Shown here: piece after piece, positions 1 to 9,016 of the stretch
Layout: every line of letters starts with the position of its first letter
Numbering within the stretch: position 1 is the stretch's first letter
Assembly (NCBI GenBank): GCA_020718465.1
Contig: DYRY01000010.1
Span: 1 to 33,016, forward strand
Direction: 5' to 3'
DNA from: Anaeromyxobacter dehalogenans
Lineage (GTDB): Bacteria > UBP6 > JAFGXH01
DNA length: 33,016 bases
Notes under the pieces: generated by a model
Seen by the model: the letters and a program-made list of their open reading frames with translations, nothing else
Databases searched by the model: none
Told to the model about the DNA's origin: nothing
Position numbers and translations under genes: made by a program

Positions 1-1
1 G

Positions 2-532
2 GTTGGAACATTTTTACCAGAGTTTTCATCAGCAAAAAGTGATCCAGAAACGGGGCAAGGCGGACATCCTAATGTTCATTATACTGTTGGAGCAGCAGCG
101 GTATTACTTGAAGTTGATAAAAGAAGTGGTAAAATGAGGGTACTGAAGGTTGTTGAGGCTATAGATGCTGGTCAAGCAATAAATCCAGACCTTGTAAGAG
201 GGCAAATAACAGGTGGTTTGCTTCAAGGATTAGCAACTGTATTATATGAGGATATGCGTTATGATTCAAAGGGACGTTTATTGAATCCAAACTTTACAGA
301 CTATAAAATTCCAACTGCAAAAGATATTCCTGAAGAGATTGTTCCTATAATCATTGAGGTTCCACAACCAGATGGACCATTTGGAGCTCGTGGAGTTGGA
401 GAACAAACAATGATTCCGGTTGCCCCAATGATTGCAAATGCAATTTATAATGGATTAGGAATAAGAATCAAATCAATGCCAATAACAGCGGAGAAAGTTG
501 CAATGGCGATTCTTGAAAAAGAGAAAAAATAG
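2..532 (+). CDS. Xanthine dehydrogenase family molybdenum-binding subunit, C-terminal fragment (5' end outside window)
   Basis: The open frame runs from the window edge (VGTFLPEFSSAKSDPETGQGGHPNVHYTVGAAAVLLEVDKRSGKMRVLKVVEAIDAGQAINPDLVRGQITGG...GPFGARGVGEQTMIPVAPMIANAIYNGLGIRI). The 'D.G.AINP..V.GQ..GG...QG' and 'GARGVGE' motifs are typical of the molybdopterin-binding subunit. The supplied ORF starts only at an internal ATG (134). Confidence 0.9.
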   Translation, partial: VGTFLPEFSSAKSDPETGQGGHPNVHYTVGAAAVLLEVDKRSGKMRVLKVVEAIDAGQAINPDLVRGQITGGLLQGLATVLYEDMRYDSKGRLLNPNFTDYKIPTAKDIPEEIVPIIIEVPQPDGPFGARGVGEQTMIPVAPMIANAIYNGLGIRIKSMPITAEKVAMAILEKEKK

Positions 533-543
533 AGATATTTTTT

Positions 544-1596
544 TTAAATTGGTTTGATAAACATTGCATCACCATAAGAGTAAAATCGAAGGGTATTATC
601 AATTGCATATTGATAGGCATCTTTTATATTCTCTGCCCCATGAAGTGCAGAAACAAGTAGCATAAGTGTTGATTTTGGAAGATGAAAATTTGTTATTAAT
701 CCATCAATAACTTTAAATTTATATCCAGGATATATAAATATCTCTGTATCCTCTCCCTTTGGAATAACTTTACCACTCTCTAAACCATTTGCCTCTAAAG
801 CTCTTAGCGATGTTGTTCCAACAGCAACTATTTTTTTACCTGCATCTTTAGCTGAATTTATCTCTTGTGCAGTTTTTTCAGAGATTACATAAAACTCACT
901 GTGCATTTTATGCTTCTCAATTGTGTCACTTTTAACTGGTAGAAATGTTCCTAAACCAACATAGAGTGTTAAAAATGAGACTGTAATCCCTTTTTTTGCT
1001 ATTTTATCAAGTAACTCATTGGTAAAATGAAGTCCTGCAGTAGGTGCAGCAACTGCACCTTGTGTTGAGGCATAAACTGTTTGATATCTCTCATTATCAA
1101 TATTTTCATCACTTTTACTCTCTCTTGATTTTAAAATATATGGTGGTAATGGAAGACGTCCATGTTTTAATATCCAATTATCAAAATCATTAAATTTTAG
1201 ATTAAATTTAATAACTCTTTCATTTGTTCCCTCTGATAAAATACCCTCTAAACCATCTTCAAAATATATAATATCTCCAGTATTTAGTTTTGCTATTTTT
1301 CTTCCAATAATCTCCCACTCATTATTTTCAGAGTTTATTAATCTATTTAAAAATATCTCAACAACTCCTCCACTCTTTTTTTTACCAAATAGTCTTGCTT
1401 TTAAAACTTTTGCATCATTAAAAACAAGATGAATAGAGTTATCTAAATGCTCTATAATATCATAAAATGGTATAATATTTTTATTAAAACTTCCTTTATT
1501 TGTTACTAAAAGCTTTGAATGGTCCCTCTTTTCAACAGGATATGCTGCAATTAGAGACTCTGGTAGCTCATAATCATAATCATTTAGGTTTATCAT
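544..1596 (-). CDS. queA: S-adenosylmethionine:tRNA ribosyltransferase-isomerase
   Basis: Motifs DYDYELPESLIAAYP, HGRLPLPPYI, ERYQTVYA...GAVAAPTAGLHFT, VGLGTFLPV, TNFHLPKSTLMLLVSAL. GAGGTGG lies just upstream of the ATG at 1596, so this start is preferred over the ORF start at 1608. Confidence 0.95.
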   Translation of the reverse strand: MINLNDYDYELPESLIAAYPVEKRDHSKLLVTNKGSFNKNIIPFYDIIEHLDNSIHLVFNDAKVLKARLFGKKKSGGVVEIFLNRLINSENNEWEIIGRKIAKLNTGDIIYFEDGLEGILSEGTNERVIKFNLKFNDFDNWILKHGRLPLPPYILKSRESKSDENIDNERYQTVYASTQGAVAAPTAGLHFTNELLDKIAKKGITVSFLTLYVGLGTFLPVKSDTIEKHKMHSEFYVISEKTAQEINSAKDAGKKIVAVGTTSLRALEANGLESGKVIPKGEDTEIFIYPGYKFKVIDGLITNFHLPKSTLMLLVSALHGAENIKDAYQYAIDNTLRFYSYGDAMFIKPI

Positions 1597-1934
1597 AATC
1601 CACCTCAAAAAAAAGATACTACTTATATCAAAATAAAGGGAAAAATAAAACTATTATTTTTAAGTTGTTTTACTTAAAAGCATAAAATCTTGAATTCAAA
1701 TCTAAATGAATTAATGGATAATAATTACAAAAGAGTTGATATTTGATAGATTATATGAGAAAATACTAGGATTATTTTAGAAGAAATAATGAAGAAAAAA
1801 AGGAGTTTTTTCTATTGTGTGAATTTGAGTGTTAAATTTTTTAATAATCATATCTTTATATCACAAAGAATAAAGAATGTTATTTTAGATAATTTTAATG
1901 ATTTTACTTTTTATTTTAAAAAAAAAATAAAAAT

Positions 1935-1963
1935 TTGATTTTTACATATAAAAAAAATATAAT
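1935..1963 (+). promoter_or_regulatory. Candidate sigma70-type promoter for the pilM operon
   Basis: TTGATT (1935-1940), 17-nt spacer, TATAAT (1958-1963), 27 nt upstream of the pilM ATG. The region is very AT-rich, so chance matches are possible. Confidence 0.45.
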
Positions 1964-1990
1964 TAAATTAATGGTTTAGGAGTAATTCTC

Positions 1991-3046
1991 ATGGCAAATG
2001 AACTAATTGGTCTGGATATTGGAAGTAGTTCAATAAAACTAGTTCGACTTAAACAGAACAATAAATTTACATCTTTAAAAAATTTTGCAATTGCACCCCT
2101 TCCACCAGAGGCAATTGTTGATGGTGCTTTGATGAATACATCTGCAATTACTGAGACTTTAGGGAATCTTCTCAAAAGTATGAAAATTAAGGCAGAGAAA
2201 GTTGCTCTTTCAATCTCTGGTCACTCTGTTTTTGTACGTTTTATTAGAACGAGTAATTATAGAGATGAGGAACTTGAAGAGCATATAAAATGGGATGCTG
2301 AATCGTATATTCCAGATGTTAATGATGTATATCTTGATTTTCATAAATTAACATCAATGCCAGATGCTTCAGGAGAGATTGAAGTTCTTTTGGTTGCAGC
2401 AAAAAGGAATATTATTGATGAGTATGACCAACTTGCAAAATCTGTTGGACTAAAACCAGCTATTGTGGATGTTGATGCTTTTGCAATTCAGAATACATAT
2501 GAGTATAACTATCCTGATAGATTTAAAAATGAGGTAGTTGCATTACTTAATATTGGTGCTGCAGTTACAACAATTAATATTGTTGATAAAGGTGTATCTA
2601 AATTTGTAAGAGATATGTCAAGTGGTGGCGCAGAGATAACAGCGGCTATATCACAGCATTATGGTCTTCCAGTTGAAGAGGCTGAAAATATTAAAATTGG
2701 TGTTTATGGAGGAAATTCTGACCTTGTTAACTCCAATGATCTTCATAGAATTTATGAAGAGGTTTCATATAGAATTGTTGGTGAGATTCTTCAAACTATT
2801 GACTATTTTAAAACAACAACTCCAGGAATTGAGTTAAATAGAATATATTTAACTGGAGGTGGTTCAAAAATTAATCTAATTCAAAAAAGATTAGAAGAGC
2901 AAGCTGGCGTTAGGGTTGAGGAGTTAAACCCTTTTAATAATATTAACATTGATCCAAGAGCTTTCAATATCGATTTTATTAGAGCCAACAGTTCTTTAGC
3001 AACTGTTGCGGTTGGTTTGGCTTTAAGAAAGGCGGATGACAAATGA
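1991..3046 (+). CDS. pilM: Type IV pilus assembly protein PilM (actin-like ATPase)
   Basis: N-terminal ELIGLDIGSSSIKLVRL; FIRTSNYRDEELEEHIKWDAESYIP; IYLTGGGSKI. First gene of a pilMNOPQ order. Confidence 0.95.
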   Translation: MANELIGLDIGSSSIKLVRLKQNNKFTSLKNFAIAPLPPEAIVDGALMNTSAITETLGNLLKSMKIKAEKVALSISGHSVFVRFIRTSNYRDEELEEHIKWDAESYIPDVNDVYLDFHKLTSMPDASGEIEVLLVAAKRNIIDEYDQLAKSVGLKPAIVDVDAFAIQNTYEYNYPDRFKNEVVALLNIGAAVTTINIVDKGVSKFVRDMSSGGAEITAAISQHYGLPVEEAENIKIGVYGGNSDLVNSNDLHRIYEEVSYRIVGEILQTIDYFKTTTPGIELNRIYLTGGGSKINLIQKRLEEQAGVRVEELNPFNNINIDPRAFNIDFIRANSSLATVAVGLALRKADDK

Positions 3047-3606
3047 TAAAATTAAATCTATTACCAATTAGGGAAGAACAGAAAAGGAATAAGCTTATTC
3101 AGCAATTTATCCTTTTTGTTGTTGTTATTATACTCATTTTTGCAACTAATATTGTTTTTTATCAATATCATAGTGATGCATTAGAGACACAACATGAGAT
3201 TGTTACAAAACTCCAAAAAGATATTGATAAATATAAAAATCTTTTGGGTGATTTAAAGAAAGAGAAAGATAAAAAAACTGAATTTTTACAAAGAATTGAT
3301 GCTATTAACTCACTAGAGGCTTTAAGACAAAATCTGTTAAGAGTTCTTGATGAGATGAATAAACAGATTCCTCATAAAACTTGGATAACTGAGTTAAAAA
3401 AACAGGGAGCACAGATTATTCTTAGCGGTGGAGCCTCATCATTTGAGGATGTATCAACATTTGCACACTCTCTTAAAGGTGAGTCGAAATATTTTAAAAA
3501 GGTGGACATTAAAAATGTTCGACTTGAAGAGTTGAAAGATAAAAATATAAATGTTGTTGGAACACCCCGTATAGTTTTATTTGAAATAGTGTGCACACTT
3601 CAGTAG
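3043..3606 (+). CDS. pilN: Type IV pilus assembly protein PilN
   Basis: N-terminal MIKLNLLPIRE followed by one TM helix and a coiled coil. ATGA overlap with pilM. Confidence 0.93.
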   Translation: MIKLNLLPIREEQKRNKLIQQFILFVVVIILIFATNIVFYQYHSDALETQHEIVTKLQKDIDKYKNLLGDLKKEKDKKTEFLQRIDAINSLEALRQNLLRVLDEMNKQIPHKTWITELKKQGAQIILSGGASSFEDVSTFAHSLKGESKYFKKVDIKNVRLEELKDKNINVVGTPRIVLFEIVCTLQ

Positions 3607-3618
3607 GTGGGGGCGATA

Positions 3619-4251
3619 ATGAATGAATTTTTAGACCAGTTTGGTGGATTAAAAGCCTCTGCAAAGGCTGGTATTCTTGTTGGAGTTGCAGTTTTTACAG
3701 CTGTTATAAACTATTTTCTTTTCTTTGCTCCTATTGAGGAGGAGTATATGTCTCTTTTAAATCAAAGAGCTACTGCAGAAGAGAAAAAAGTGGAGTATGA
3801 TGGATTAAGTCGTACTTTAGAGATGGATCGTCAAATCAATAAAGAGATTGATTTAATGCTCAATGAAAAAAAAGGGAGACTTCCTGATACAACAGAGTTA
3901 GAATCCATTATGAGAGAGTTACATAGAAGAGCAAGTGATTCAGGTGTTCGAATTGCCTCTTTTCTACCAAAATCAGAGATAATTAAGGAGTTGTATGTTG
4001 AACAACCAATATCACTTATATTAGAGGCCTCTTTTCATGACACACTTAATTTTTTGTATGGTGTAAGTCAAAATACAAGGATTATAAACATGGATGATAT
4101 TCTTATGGAGAGTCCAGAGTATCGAAATCAAAAAGTTATAATATCTTCAAAGCTTGATATTAAAGTTTATCGTTTTAGAAAAGATAGTGATAAGCTTCCT
4201 GAAGATAAAACAAAAAAACCGGCATCTGCTGGAAAATCAGGTAAAGAGTAG
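3619..4251 (+). CDS. pilO: Type IV pilus assembly protein PilO
   Basis: TM helix then a coiled coil and SDSGVRIASFLP; position after pilN. The ORF start at 3607 is a GTG inside the G-rich ribosome-binding stretch (GGTGGGGG); ATG 3619 (MNEFLDQFGG) is the likelier start. Confidence 0.88.
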   Translation: MNEFLDQFGGLKASAKAGILVGVAVFTAVINYFLFFAPIEEEYMSLLNQRATAEEKKVEYDGLSRTLEMDRQINKEIDLMLNEKKGRLPDTTELESIMRELHRRASDSGVRIASFLPKSEIIKELYVEQPISLILEASFHDTLNFLYGVSQNTRIINMDDILMESPEYRNQKVIISSKLDIKVYRFRKDSDKLPEDKTKKPASAGKSGKE

Positions 4252-4260
4252 GGGGAGAGG

Positions 4261-4812
4261 ATGAGATATTTGCCATTTTTACTTTTGCTATCTGTTTTTG
4301 CAGGATGTTTTCCAGAGTATCAATCTAATAAAGCATCAAGTATGCAAACAAATTTAGAGAAAGAGAGAGCAAAAATTATTGATGAGATTAAGAAAAAAAC
4401 AGAGATTATTAAAGAGGATTATATCTACTCTGTTATAAACAAGAGAGATCCTTTTCAGAATATTTTTATGAAAACAGGTATATCTAATTCTGATTCAATT
4501 GTTGATGAATCAATAAAACGACCTGGTGTTGAAAAAATAGGAAGAACACATGATTTGCAACGTTTTGATATTGATGAGCTTAAATTGACTGCTATCATTT
4601 ATGGAACTGCTGCAAGAAGAGCAATTTTAGTTGATCCAACAGGAAAAAGTCATATTGTAAAAGAGGGGCAATTTCTTGGGAAAAATTATGGAAAAATTGC
4701 TTCCATAAAAGCTGATAAGTTGATTGTAAATGAAGAGACTTATGATATAAGAAAAAGAAAACAGGTTAAAAACATTGTTGTGAGTTTAAATCCAAATGAA
4801 GAGATTGAATAA
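4261..4812 (+). CDS. pilP: Type IV pilus assembly lipoprotein PilP
   Basis: Lipoprotein signal (LLLLSVFAGC), INKRDPFQNIF, and LKLTAIIYGTAARRAILVDPTGKSHIVKEGQFLGKNYGKI, typical of PilP. Position between pilO and pilQ. Confidence 0.9.
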   Translation: MRYLPFLLLLSVFAGCFPEYQSNKASSMQTNLEKERAKIIDEIKKKTEIIKEDYIYSVINKRDPFQNIFMKTGISNSDSIVDESIKRPGVEKIGRTHDLQRFDIDELKLTAIIYGTAARRAILVDPTGKSHIVKEGQFLGKNYGKIASIKADKLIVNEETYDIRKRKQVKNIVVSLNPNEEIE

Positions 4813-4829
4813 AATTTATAGGGGTAAAA

Positions 4830-7800
4830 ATGGGACACTTTAAATTAATACTCCTCGTGGTTGTTTTTTTTAGTGCAACAACTCTGTTCGCGGAGAGGAA
4901 CAAAATATCTAAAATATCGATTCAAGAATCGAAAGGAAAAGTGGATGTAAATGTTTTTGGAACACAAAAACCAACATTTACAATTTTTAAACTTAAGAAT
5001 CCTCTACGCCTTATTGTTGATATCTCAAATGCAGATATTAATGGTATTGAATCACCAATAGAGGTTAATAATGGAGTGATTAAACAGATTATTACATCAC
5101 AATTTGAAGATGATGTAAATGTAACAAGTCGTATTATGTTGTCTCTTAAAGAGGACTCTAAATACGTTGTAAAATCTGTTGGAAGTAGATTTGTATTGTC
5201 TTTGGAGAGTGAAGCATTCCAAGGTAATACGTCTATTGTAAAAAATAGTCTTGATGATGAGAGTTCTCAAGAAGATTTTTCTGAAAAAGAGCAACTTTTT
5301 GTTCAAAAAATGAAAGAGATTCAAACAGATCTAATTCAAAAACAGGAGGCTCTTTATAATCGTGAGATTGAACTTCAGAAAAAAGAGCGAGAACTTCAAT
5401 CTTTGAAAGGAGAGTTAATAAAAACAGCCTCTACTCTTGAGAGTAAAAAGGCTGAAAATGAGAAATTGGCAAAACTATTAGATGAAAAAACCTCTGTTTT
5501 GTCTGATAAAAATAGAACGATCTCAACTCTTGAGAAAGAGTTAAAAGATAACTCTATTGAGATACAGAAAAATCAATCTGATATTAATGCTTTGAATCAA
5601 CAACTTAAAAAGAGTAATCAAAGTATTACAGAAACATCTAAAATAAAAATTGCAATTCAAGAGCTCGAAAAACAGAAACAACAACTTTTTTTACAAAAAC
5701 AGGATGTTTCAAAAGAGATAACCCTTTTAGCAAAAGAGAAAGATAATCTTTTAAAAGAGCAAAAGATACTTGTGGCTAAATATGATGAACAAAAAAAAGA
5801 TTTTATCAATCTTTCTCAAAAATACTCAAAATTAGAGCAAGAAAATCAAAAGGCAAAAGATGAGTTTTCAAAAATCTCTTCTCAAAATGAGACATTAATT
5901 GTAGAGAATAGCAAACTCAAAAAACAACTCTCTGAAATAATTTCTCAAAATAATGAGTTGATGAAGGGAAAAACCTCAACAATTAAACTTGCAAAAGAGA
6001 ACAATCTTTTAAAAGAGCAATTGGAAAAATTAATTGAAAAAAATGAGGCTTTATCTAAACTATCAAGCGAGAGAACAAAAAAAGATGAAGATTTCTCAAA
6101 ACTTAATAGTGAGCTCAAAAAAGAGCTTACAAAATTGACAGAAAGAAATGAGGTTTTCAGAAAAGAGGCAGAGTTACAAAAACAGCTTCTCACAGAAAAA
6201 ACTGAAGCTCTAAAAAAAGAGACAGAAGAACAAAGAAAAGAGCTTTCTAAGAATAAAGCAGAGTTAGTAACTTTATCTGAAAAAAATAGTTCATCTCAAC
6301 TAAATGATCTGAAAGTTTTAAAATACAAAGATAAAATAGTTGTTGATATGGATATTGATAATTATGGTGGTGATTTTGAAGTTCTTGAACTTGCATCTCC
6401 AAAAAGATTAGTTGTTGAGTTACCAAATACAAAACTTAATAGCTCATTAACAAAAAAAACAGATGTATCAAAAGCTCTTTTAAAGACTATACGACTTGGA
6501 GAGGAGAACTCAAAATCAAGAGTTGTTTTTGATATCTCTGATGCAAATAGTATTCCACGTTATTTTGTTAAGAAAGAGAAAAATCTTCTTAAATTTACAA
6601 TGCTTTTAGAAGATGTTAAGCAATTTAAAAATATTCTTGATATAAAAATGGATTCAGATGAATCATACTCAACTATTAAAATATCTTTTGATGATGGTGT
6701 GAAATACTCTCTTATTAGAGATGATAATGATTTAGCTGTTGTGAAGTTTTATGGGGTTAAAACTCCTGAATCTCTTCAAAATACAATAGATCAAACTTCA
6801 AAGGATAGTATTGTAAAAATGATTTCACTATTTCAATCCTCTGATGACTCTATTCTTGCCATAAAATTGGAAAGAAAAGGGGAAAATGAACTATTTTTTG
6901 ATAAAGAAACAAACAGTCTTATTTGGAAGTTTAAAAATTTTAAAAAAGAGACACCTATTTTAGTTAAAAAAGAGGAAAATGTTAAATATCTTTTCTCTGA
7001 AACAGCTTCATATCAAGAGGATGGTGTTGATATTTCAAGTAAACAGTATCATGGTAAAAGAATATCAATAGATTTTAAAAATGCTGATATTCATGATGTG
7101 TTACAACTAATTGCAGATGTAAGCAAGGTTAATATAATAACTTCTGATGATGTGTCTGGAACTGTAACAATGAAATTAAGAAATGTTCAGTGGGATAAGG
7201 CACTTGATGTTATTTTGAAAACTAAATTTTTAGGAAAAGAGGTTCTTGGAAATATTATAAGAATAGCTCCACAAGAGATTTTAACAAAAGAGTATCAAGC
7301 TAAAGTTGATTTAATAAAAAAGAGAGAGGAGAATGTTCCTTTAGGAATTCGCTTAATTCCTGTTAACTATGCTCATGCAGATGAGCTTTTAGAGCAGATT
7401 AAGAGTTTACTCTCACCAAGAGGGAAAGTATCTGTGGATATTAGAACAAATGTTCTTATTGTTAAAGACACATTCCAAAAACTTGATGAGTCTGAGGCTT
7501 TGGTTAGAAATTTAGATACACAAACTCCACAAGTTCTTATTGAAGGACGTATTGTTGAAGCAGAGTCTAGTTTCTCAACAGAACAAGGTATTGAGTGGGG
7601 TGGTGGTGCAGAAACTAGTTCTAAATTTGGAACACAAACCGGATTGGTTTTCCCATCTTCAATGAAGTTAAATGGTGGTCTTGGTGGTACAAGTAATTGG
7701 ATAACAAATCTTCCTGCTGCTGGAGCATCATCAGGTGGTGGAGGATTAAATTTTTCTCTTGGTTCAATTAATGACTCAATGTCTTTAAACTTTAGAATTA

Positions 7801-8306
7801 CAGCAGCAGAGGCTCAAGGTATGTTGAAAATTGTTTCCTCACCAAGAATCTCAACTCTTGATAATAAAGAGGCAATTATTGAAACAGGTTTAAAACTTCC
7901 AATCATAACAATTAATGAACAGGGAACACCAACAACAAAACTTGTTGATGCAAAAATAAAATTAACAGTAAAACCACATGTAACATCTGATGGTTCTGTT
8001 ATTTTGAAGATGGAGTTGAAAAAAGAGGAACCAGATTTTAGCCGTAAAAACTCTTTGGGTGATCCTGCTATTATCTCAAAAAGTGCAACTACTGAGCTTT
8101 TAATAAAAGATGGACAAACTGCAGTAATTGGTGGGATGTATACTAAAAAAACATCAGATGATGAAAAAAGAGTTCCATTTTTTGGAAGTATACCTGTTCT
8201 TGGTTGGTTTTTTAAAAATACCCAACAGACAGATACACGTTCTGAACTACTTATTTTTATCACACCAAGAATTATTAACAAAGATAATGGCCTAATTAGT
8301 AAATAG
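4830..8306 (+). CDS. pilQ: Type IV pilus secretin PilQ with AMIN domains and a long coiled-coil insertion
   Basis: Signal peptide, AMIN-like domain (PLRLIVDISNADI), ~340 aa K/E/Q-rich coiled coil, second AMIN-like segment (PKRLVVELPNTKL), secretin N domain (ISIDFKNADIHDVLQLIADVSKVNIITSDDVSGTVTMKLRNVQWDKALDVIL), secretin core (PQVLIEGRIVEAE ... VPFFGSIPVLGWFFKNTQQTDTRSELLIFITPRII). Confidence 0.95.
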   Translation: MGHFKLILLVVVFFSATTLFAERNKISKISIQESKGKVDVNVFGTQKPTFTIFKLKNPLRLIVDISNADINGIESPIEVNNGVIKQIITSQFEDDVNVTSRIMLSLKEDSKYVVKSVGSRFVLSLESEAFQGNTSIVKNSLDDESSQEDFSEKEQLFVQKMKEIQTDLIQKQEALYNREIELQKKERELQSLKGELIKTASTLESKKAENEKLAKLLDEKTSVLSDKNRTISTLEKELKDNSIEIQKNQSDINALNQQLKKSNQSITETSKIKIAIQELEKQKQQLFLQKQDVSKEITLLAKEKDNLLKEQKILVAKYDEQKKDFINLSQKYSKLEQENQKAKDEFSKISSQNETLIVENSKLKKQLSEIISQNNELMKGKTSTIKLAKENNLLKEQLEKLIEKNEALSKLSSERTKKDEDFSKLNSELKKELTKLTERNEVFRKEAELQKQLLTEKTEALKKETEEQRKELSKNKAELVTLSEKNSSSQLNDLKVLKYKDKIVVDMDIDNYGGDFEVLELASPKRLVVELPNTKLNSSLTKKTDVSKALLKTIRLGEENSKSRVVFDISDANSIPRYFVKKEKNLLKFTMLLEDVKQFKNILDIKMDSDESYSTIKISFDDGVKYSLIRDDNDLAVVKFYGVKTPESLQNTIDQTSKDSIVKMISLFQSSDDSILAIKLERKGENELFFDKETNSLIWKFKNFKKETPILVKKEENVKYLFSETASYQEDGVDISSKQYHGKRISIDFKNADIHDVLQLIADVSKVNIITSDDVSGTVTMKLRNVQWDKALDVILKTKFLGKEVLGNIIRIAPQEILTKEYQAKVDLIKKREENVPLGIRLIPVNYAHADELLEQIKSLLSPRGKVSVDIRTNVLIVKDTFQKLDESEALVRNLDTQTPQVLIEGRIVEAESSFSTEQGIEWGGGAETSSKFGTQTGLVFPSSMKLNGGLGGTSNWITNLPAAGASSGGGGLNFSLGSINDSMSLNFRITAAEAQGMLKIVSSPRISTLDNKEAIIETGLKLPIITINEQGTPTTKLVDAKIKLTVKPHVTSDGSVILKMELKKEEPDFSRKNSLGDPAIISKSATTELLIKDGQTAVIGGMYTKKTSDDEKRVPFFGSIPVLGWFFKNTQQTDTRSELLIFITPRIINKDNGLISK

Positions 8307-8318
8307 GGAGGTGTCACA

Positions 8319-9005
8319 ATGAGAAATATAATCTTTTCACTAATATTAGCTCTATTTATGGTTGGCTGTGTTGATGATTTTTATGAACTTCATATATTAT
8401 ATGTTCCTGCTCCTAAATTAGAGGGAGAGGATTGTGAATATAAACTTGTGAAGGATGGAGATGTTGTATACTATCCAAATGGGATTATGGATATATCATC
8501 CTATAATCCTTATGATTTACAACTAATTATTGAGTCAACACTTCCAAGTAAAAAGGTGAATGAGATTGAGACAAATGATATAATTGTTGAGAAGGCAATT
8601 ATTGAAGTTTCTACTATAAAAAGAGGGGTAAAAAGAAGATTAACTGTTGCAGATGGTACTTACTATATTAATAATGTTATTCCTGTTAATAGTATTTGGA
8701 TGACATCATTCCCAATTTTTTTGGATACGAGAGTTACTGATAGTTTAAATAATCTAAATCCAGATCCTGAAATTGCAGAAGAGGGACAATATGATCCTAA
8801 TTTTAGGATAGTTATTAATGTTAAACTTGAAGGTCAAACAAAAGCTGGAGCCTCTGTTAAGTCAAATGAATTTGAATTTTCGATTTATGTTTGTTATGAT
8901 TGCTTTAATTTAGAGAAATACTCTTGTGGAGATGGTTTTACACCTGATCTTTATTGTGGTATGAGACAAGACCACTCACCTATTTGTGTTGAAGCCAAAG
9001 AATAG
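8319..9005 (+). CDS. Putative lipoprotein with Cys-rich C-terminus, function unknown
   Basis: Signal peptide with lipobox-like MVGC; C-terminal CYDCFNLEKYSCGDGFTPDLYCGMRQDHSPIC. 12 nt after pilQ. Confidence 0.75.
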   Translation: MRNIIFSLILALFMVGCVDDFYELHILYVPAPKLEGEDCEYKLVKDGDVVYYPNGIMDISSYNPYDLQLIIESTLPSKKVNEIETNDIIVEKAIIEVSTIKRGVKRRLTVADGTYYINNVIPVNSIWMTSFPIFLDTRVTDSLNNLNPDPEIAEEGQYDPNFRIVINVKLEGQTKAGASVKSNEFEFSIYVCYDCFNLEKYSCGDGFTPDLYCGMRQDHSPICVEAKE

Positions 9006-9016
9006 GAAATCTTCTA

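Noticed and set aside
1794-1812. GAAAAAA-AGGAG-TTTTTTC hairpin in the queA/pilM intergenic region
   Set aside because: Pure A/T stem in A/T-rich DNA and not placed at a gene end; likely chance.
5097-5324. Small ORFs antisense to pilQ (5097-5324, 5945-6193, 6247-6432, 7814-8317)
   Set aside because: Fully inside the well-supported pilQ gene; low-complexity translations with no recognisable domain.
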